Shown: piece after piece, positions 6,288-8,509 of the stretch
Numbering within the stretch: the first letter of the stretch is position 1
Layout: each line of letters begins with the position of its first letter
Source: an uncultured Flavobacteriaceae bacterium
Lineage (GTDB): Bacteria > Bacteroidota > Bacteroidia > Flavobacteriales > Flavobacteriaceae
Reading direction: 5' to 3'
Length of the DNA stretch: 8,509 nt
Assembly (NCBI GenBank): GCA_947311815.1
Contig: CAMZMA010000200.1
Span: 1 to 8,509 of the forward strand
Notes under the pieces: model-generated
What the model was told of the DNA's origin: nothing
Database searches by the model: none
What the model saw: the letters and a program-made list of their open reading frames with translations, nothing else
Program-made: the position numbers and the translations under genes

Positions 6288-8327
6288 TTAAATCAATCCT
6301 GCTCGTTTTAACAAAGCATCTGGCGTAGGCTTTTTTCCTCTAAACTGTTTATATAAATTCATTGGTTTGTCTGTCCCGCCTTTTGACAATACATTTTTTT
6401 TAAATTTTGTGGCTACTTCTTTGTTAAAAATTCCTTTTTCTAAAAAATAATCAAAAGCATCAGCATCTAAAACTTCTGCCCATTTGTAAGAATAATACCC
6501 TGCCGAATATCCGCCTTGAAAAATATGTGAAAAAGCAGTACTCATACAATTTTCTACCACATCAGGATATAATTGTGTATCTTTAAAAGCAAACGTTTCA
6601 AAGTCTTTTACGTTTTTTATTTCTGATGGATTTTTACCATGCCAAGACATGTCTAACAAACCGAAACTTAATTGACGTAACGTTTGCATACCTTCTAAAA
6701 AACTAGCAGACTCTTTGATTTTTTGCACATATTTCATCGGAATTATTTCACCCGTTTGGTAATGTTTTGCAAACAGCTCTAAGGCTTCTTTTTCGTAACA
6801 CCAATTTTCTAACACCTGACTTGGCAACTCTACAAAATCCCAAGAAACCGAAGTTCCTGACAAACTCTTATAGGTAGTATTTGCCAACATACCGTGCAAT
6901 GCGTGCCCAAACTCGTGAAACAGCGTAGTTACTTCGTTAAAGGTTAATAAAGACGGTTTCGTTTCGGTAGGTACTTCGGTTTCATTCAGTACAGGTTTTG
7001 TGAAATTACAGACAATTGATACGTGCGGGCGAATGTTTTTTCCGTCCTTTATTTGTTGCGACCGATAAGAGGTCATCCACGCGCCATTACGTTTTCCTTT
7101 CCTTGGATGAAAATCTGCATATAAAACAGCTACAAAATTTCCGTTAATATCGGTTACTTTGTAAGTTTTTACGTCTTTGTGATACGTATCAATATCAAAA
7201 ACTTCGGTAAAAACTATATCGTAAAGTTTATTGGCAACGGTAAAAACACCATCAATTACATTTTCTAATTGAAAATAAGGCTTTAATAATTCTTGATCTA
7301 AATCAAATAATTTCTTTTTTAATTTTTCTGAATAATACGCTCCGTCCCATTTTTGTAATTGCTCAATACCATCTAACTTTTTAGCAAAATCGCTTAATTG
7401 CTGAAATTCTTTTTGGGCAGCAGGTTTTGCTTTTGCTAGTAATTCGTTAGAAAACGACAACACTTTTTCGGGGGTTTCTGCCATTCGTTCTTCTAACACA
7501 AAATGTGCATGGGTTTTATAGCCTAATAAATCAGCTCTTTGATGACGCAATTTTACAATCTCTAAAACAACTTGTTCGTTATTGTTTTCGTTTTGCTGAA
7601 ATCCTTTTTTACCCATTGCAATTGCTAGTTTTTTTCGCAATTCTCTATTATTTGCATAGGTCATAAACGGAATGTAACTTGGGTAATCTAAGGTAAAAAT
7701 CCAACCTTCTTTGTCTTTTTGTGTTGCTACCGTTTTGGCGGCTTCTTTTACACTTTCTGGCAAACCTTCTAAATCTTTTTCATCTGTTAAATGCAATTCG
7801 AAATTATTCGAATCTGCCAACACATTTTCGCCAAATTGGAGTGATAATTTCGATAATTGTGCATCAATTTTCCGAAGCGTTTTTTTATCATTTTCTGATA
7901 AATTTGCCCCGTTTCTTGCAAAACCTTTGTATTGTTTGTCTAACAACATAGATTGTTCTGTTGTTAAATTTAAACTCTCTTTTGCTTCAAAAACAGCTTT
8001 CACTCTTTCAAATAAGGCTTTATTTAGGGTGATGTCATTTCTAAATTCGCTTAACCAAGGTGATATTTCTTGAGCAATTTGCTGAATAGCATCCGTAGTT
8101 TCTGCTGAGTTTAAATTAAAGAAAATACTGGTAATTCTATCTAACTGTTCGCCAGTATTATCTAAAGCAACTACGGTATTTTCAAAAGTAGATACATCAG
8201 TATTTGTTACAATTTGGTTGATTTCTTTTTTGGCAATTGCTATCGCTTTTTTTATAGCGGGCTTAAAATCATCCGAAGAAATTTTAGAAAAAGGGGCGGT
8301 ATCAAATTTTTGTAATAGTATGTTCAT
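6288..8327 (-). CDS. M3 family zinc metallopeptidase (Dcp/oligopeptidase A type)
   Basis: This 679-residue protein matches the size of peptidyl-dipeptidase Dcp and oligopeptidase A (about 680), thimet-oligopeptidase-like enzymes that cleave short peptides. The zinc site is intact: HEFGH at 471-475 (ligands His471 and His475, catalytic Glu472), with the third ligand most likely Glu500 in DFVELPSQ. Downstream substrate-binding motifs are also present: His601 and GGYSAGYYSYKWAEVLDADAF starting at 605, with Tyr607, Tyr611 and Tyr612. The N-terminal half is the usual helical domain that encloses the active-site channel. No signal peptide is seen at this start (MNILLQKFDTAPFSKI), so it is probably cytoplasmic. 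GTSVSWDFVELPSQ combines features of both Dcp-like and OpdA-like enzymes, so no gene symbol is assigned. The gene follows the right-edge gene after a 92-base gap that contains repeat sequence. Confidence 0.95.
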   Translation of the reverse strand: MNILLQKFDTAPFSKISSDDFKPAIKKAIAIAKKEINQIVTNTDVSTFENTVVALDNTGEQLDRITSIFFNLNSAETTDAIQQIAQEISPWLSEFRNDITLNKALFERVKAVFEAKESLNLTTEQSMLLDKQYKGFARNGANLSENDKKTLRKIDAQLSKLSLQFGENVLADSNNFELHLTDEKDLEGLPESVKEAAKTVATQKDKEGWIFTLDYPSYIPFMTYANNRELRKKLAIAMGKKGFQQNENNNEQVVLEIVKLRHQRADLLGYKTHAHFVLEERMAETPEKVLSFSNELLAKAKPAAQKEFQQLSDFAKKLDGIEQLQKWDGAYYSEKLKKKLFDLDQELLKPYFQLENVIDGVFTVANKLYDIVFTEVFDIDTYHKDVKTYKVTDINGNFVAVLYADFHPRKGKRNGAWMTSYRSQQIKDGKNIRPHVSIVCNFTKPVLNETEVPTETKPSLLTFNEVTTLFHEFGHALHGMLANTTYKSLSGTSVSWDFVELPSQVLENWCYEKEALELFAKHYQTGEIIPMKYVQKIKESASFLEGMQTLRQLSFGLLDMSWHGKNPSEIKNVKDFETFAFKDTQLYPDVVENCMSTAFSHIFQGGYSAGYYSYKWAEVLDADAFDYFLEKGIFNKEVATKFKKNVLSKGGTDKPMNLYKQFRGKKPTPDALLKRAGLI

Positions 8328-8372
8328 TTATTTGTTTCTTTGTTTAATTATTAGGTAACTGATCGTATCTTT

Positions 8373-8388
8373 CCTGTCGGCAGACAGG
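8373..8388. repeat. Inverted repeat CCTGTC-GGCA-GACAGG
   Basis: A perfect 6-base stem with a 4-base loop lies in the gap between the right-edge gene and the M3 peptidase, about 46 bases upstream of the M3 ATG. There is no T-run directly after it on either strand, so a standard intrinsic terminator is not supported. The sequence is GC-rich against an AT-rich background and resembles dispersed hairpins of Flavobacteriaceae. Confidence 0.6.
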
Positions 8389-8421
8389 GTCGAAGTTTGT
8401 CAACTGAGCGAAGTCGAAGTT
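8389..8421. repeat. Direct repeat GTCGAAGTT flanking a dispersed-repeat-like segment
   Basis: GTCGAAGTT occurs at 8389-8397 and again at 8413-8421, with ACTGAGCGAAGTCGAAGT spanning 8403-8420. The second copy runs into the stop codon of the right-edge gene at 8420-8422. The minus-strand form CTTCGACTTCGCTCAG is a motif I associate with recurrent intergenic sequence in Flavobacteriaceae; this is from memory and unchecked. It directly adjoins the inverted repeat at 8373-8388, suggesting one composite element. Confidence 0.55.
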
Positions 8422-8509
8422 ATTCATTGTAATTTTTATAATACCCCAACCCAAAGGTTAAACCAATACCAATATAAGATTGTTTTGAAATATTTCCGAA
8501 TAATTTTAC
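8420..8509 (-). CDS. C-terminal 29 residues of an unidentified protein, possibly beta-barrel (truncated by window edge)
   Basis: On the minus strand the frame is open from the window edge to TAA at 8420-8422. It encodes a tail that includes KLFGNISKQ followed by SYIGIGLTFGLGYYKN. The alternation of small or polar and hydrophobic or aromatic residues (YIGIGLTFGLGYY) resembles the last strands of an outer-membrane beta-barrel, but the piece is too short for a family call. It lacks the usual terminal phenylalanine of many barrels, ending in Asn-Glu. It is on the same strand as the M3 gene, whose start is 92 bases downstream, so co-transcription through the repeat element is possible. Confidence 0.6.
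   Translation of the reverse strand, partial: VKLFGNISKQSYIGIGLTFGLGYYKNYNE

Noticed and set aside
7711..8073. 120-residue plus-strand open frame inside the M3 gene
   Set aside because: It is an antisense shadow of a well-supported peptidase, rich in Ser, Phe and Leu as expected from reverse-strand reading.
1..8509. Hidden defence, mobile or CRISPR system
   Set aside because: No transposase, integrase, Cas-like, toxin-antitoxin or phage gene is visible, and no regularly spaced repeat array exists. The genes are ordinary chromosomal functions.

Overview
The window is AT-rich and very probably from a Bacteroidota genome, most likely a Flavobacteriaceae member. Three things support this: the protein types (a secreted protein with a carboxypeptidase-regulatory-like domain, a Dcp-like M3 peptidase, an MgtE magnesium channel), starts without Shine-Dalgarno sequences, and upstream sequences matching the Bacteroidota -7 promoter element TAnnTTTG. 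The genus cannot be named from this sequence.

Layout, left to right. (1) Positions 1-585, plus strand: the C-terminal part of a ClC-type chloride channel/transporter with a CBS domain pair. (2) Positions 587-1942, minus strand: a complete MgtE magnesium channel, tail to tail with the ClC gene across one base. (3) Positions 1943-2145: a divergent regulatory region with small repeats. (4) Positions 2146-2373, plus strand: a 75-residue two-helix membrane protein of unknown function. (5) Positions 2375-3337, minus strand: an endonuclease/exonuclease/phosphatase-fold protein, again tail to tail across one base. (6) Positions 3338-3759: a gene-free divergent region carrying a 16-bp perfect inverted repeat. 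(7) Positions 3760-4967, plus strand: hflX, a ribosome-associated GTPase gene broken by an apparent one-base deletion inside the G3 motif. (8) Positions 4979-6208, minus strand: a secreted protein with an N-terminal carboxypeptidase-regulatory-like domain and an unassigned C-terminal region. (9) Positions 6288-8327, minus strand: a full-length M3 family oligopeptidase with an intact zinc site. (10) Positions 8328-8419: an intergenic gap with dispersed-repeat-like sequence. (11) Positions 8420-8509, minus strand: the last 29 residues of another protein, possibly a beta-barrel.

Most genes are separate housekeeping functions: ion transport, nucleotide or phosphoester hydrolysis, ribosome rescue and peptide turnover. 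They do not form an obvious pathway. The ClC and MgtE proteins both carry CBS pairs and both move ions, but they are convergent and so not co-transcribed. The M3 peptidase, the secreted protein and the partial gene at the right edge share a strand and could be loosely co-transcribed.

I found no defence island, mobile element with a transposase, CRISPR array, tRNA or rRNA, and no convincing undescribed multi-gene system. The observations most worth following are the hflX frameshift, the repeat elements at 3593-3643 and 8373-8421, and the possible leader of mgtE.
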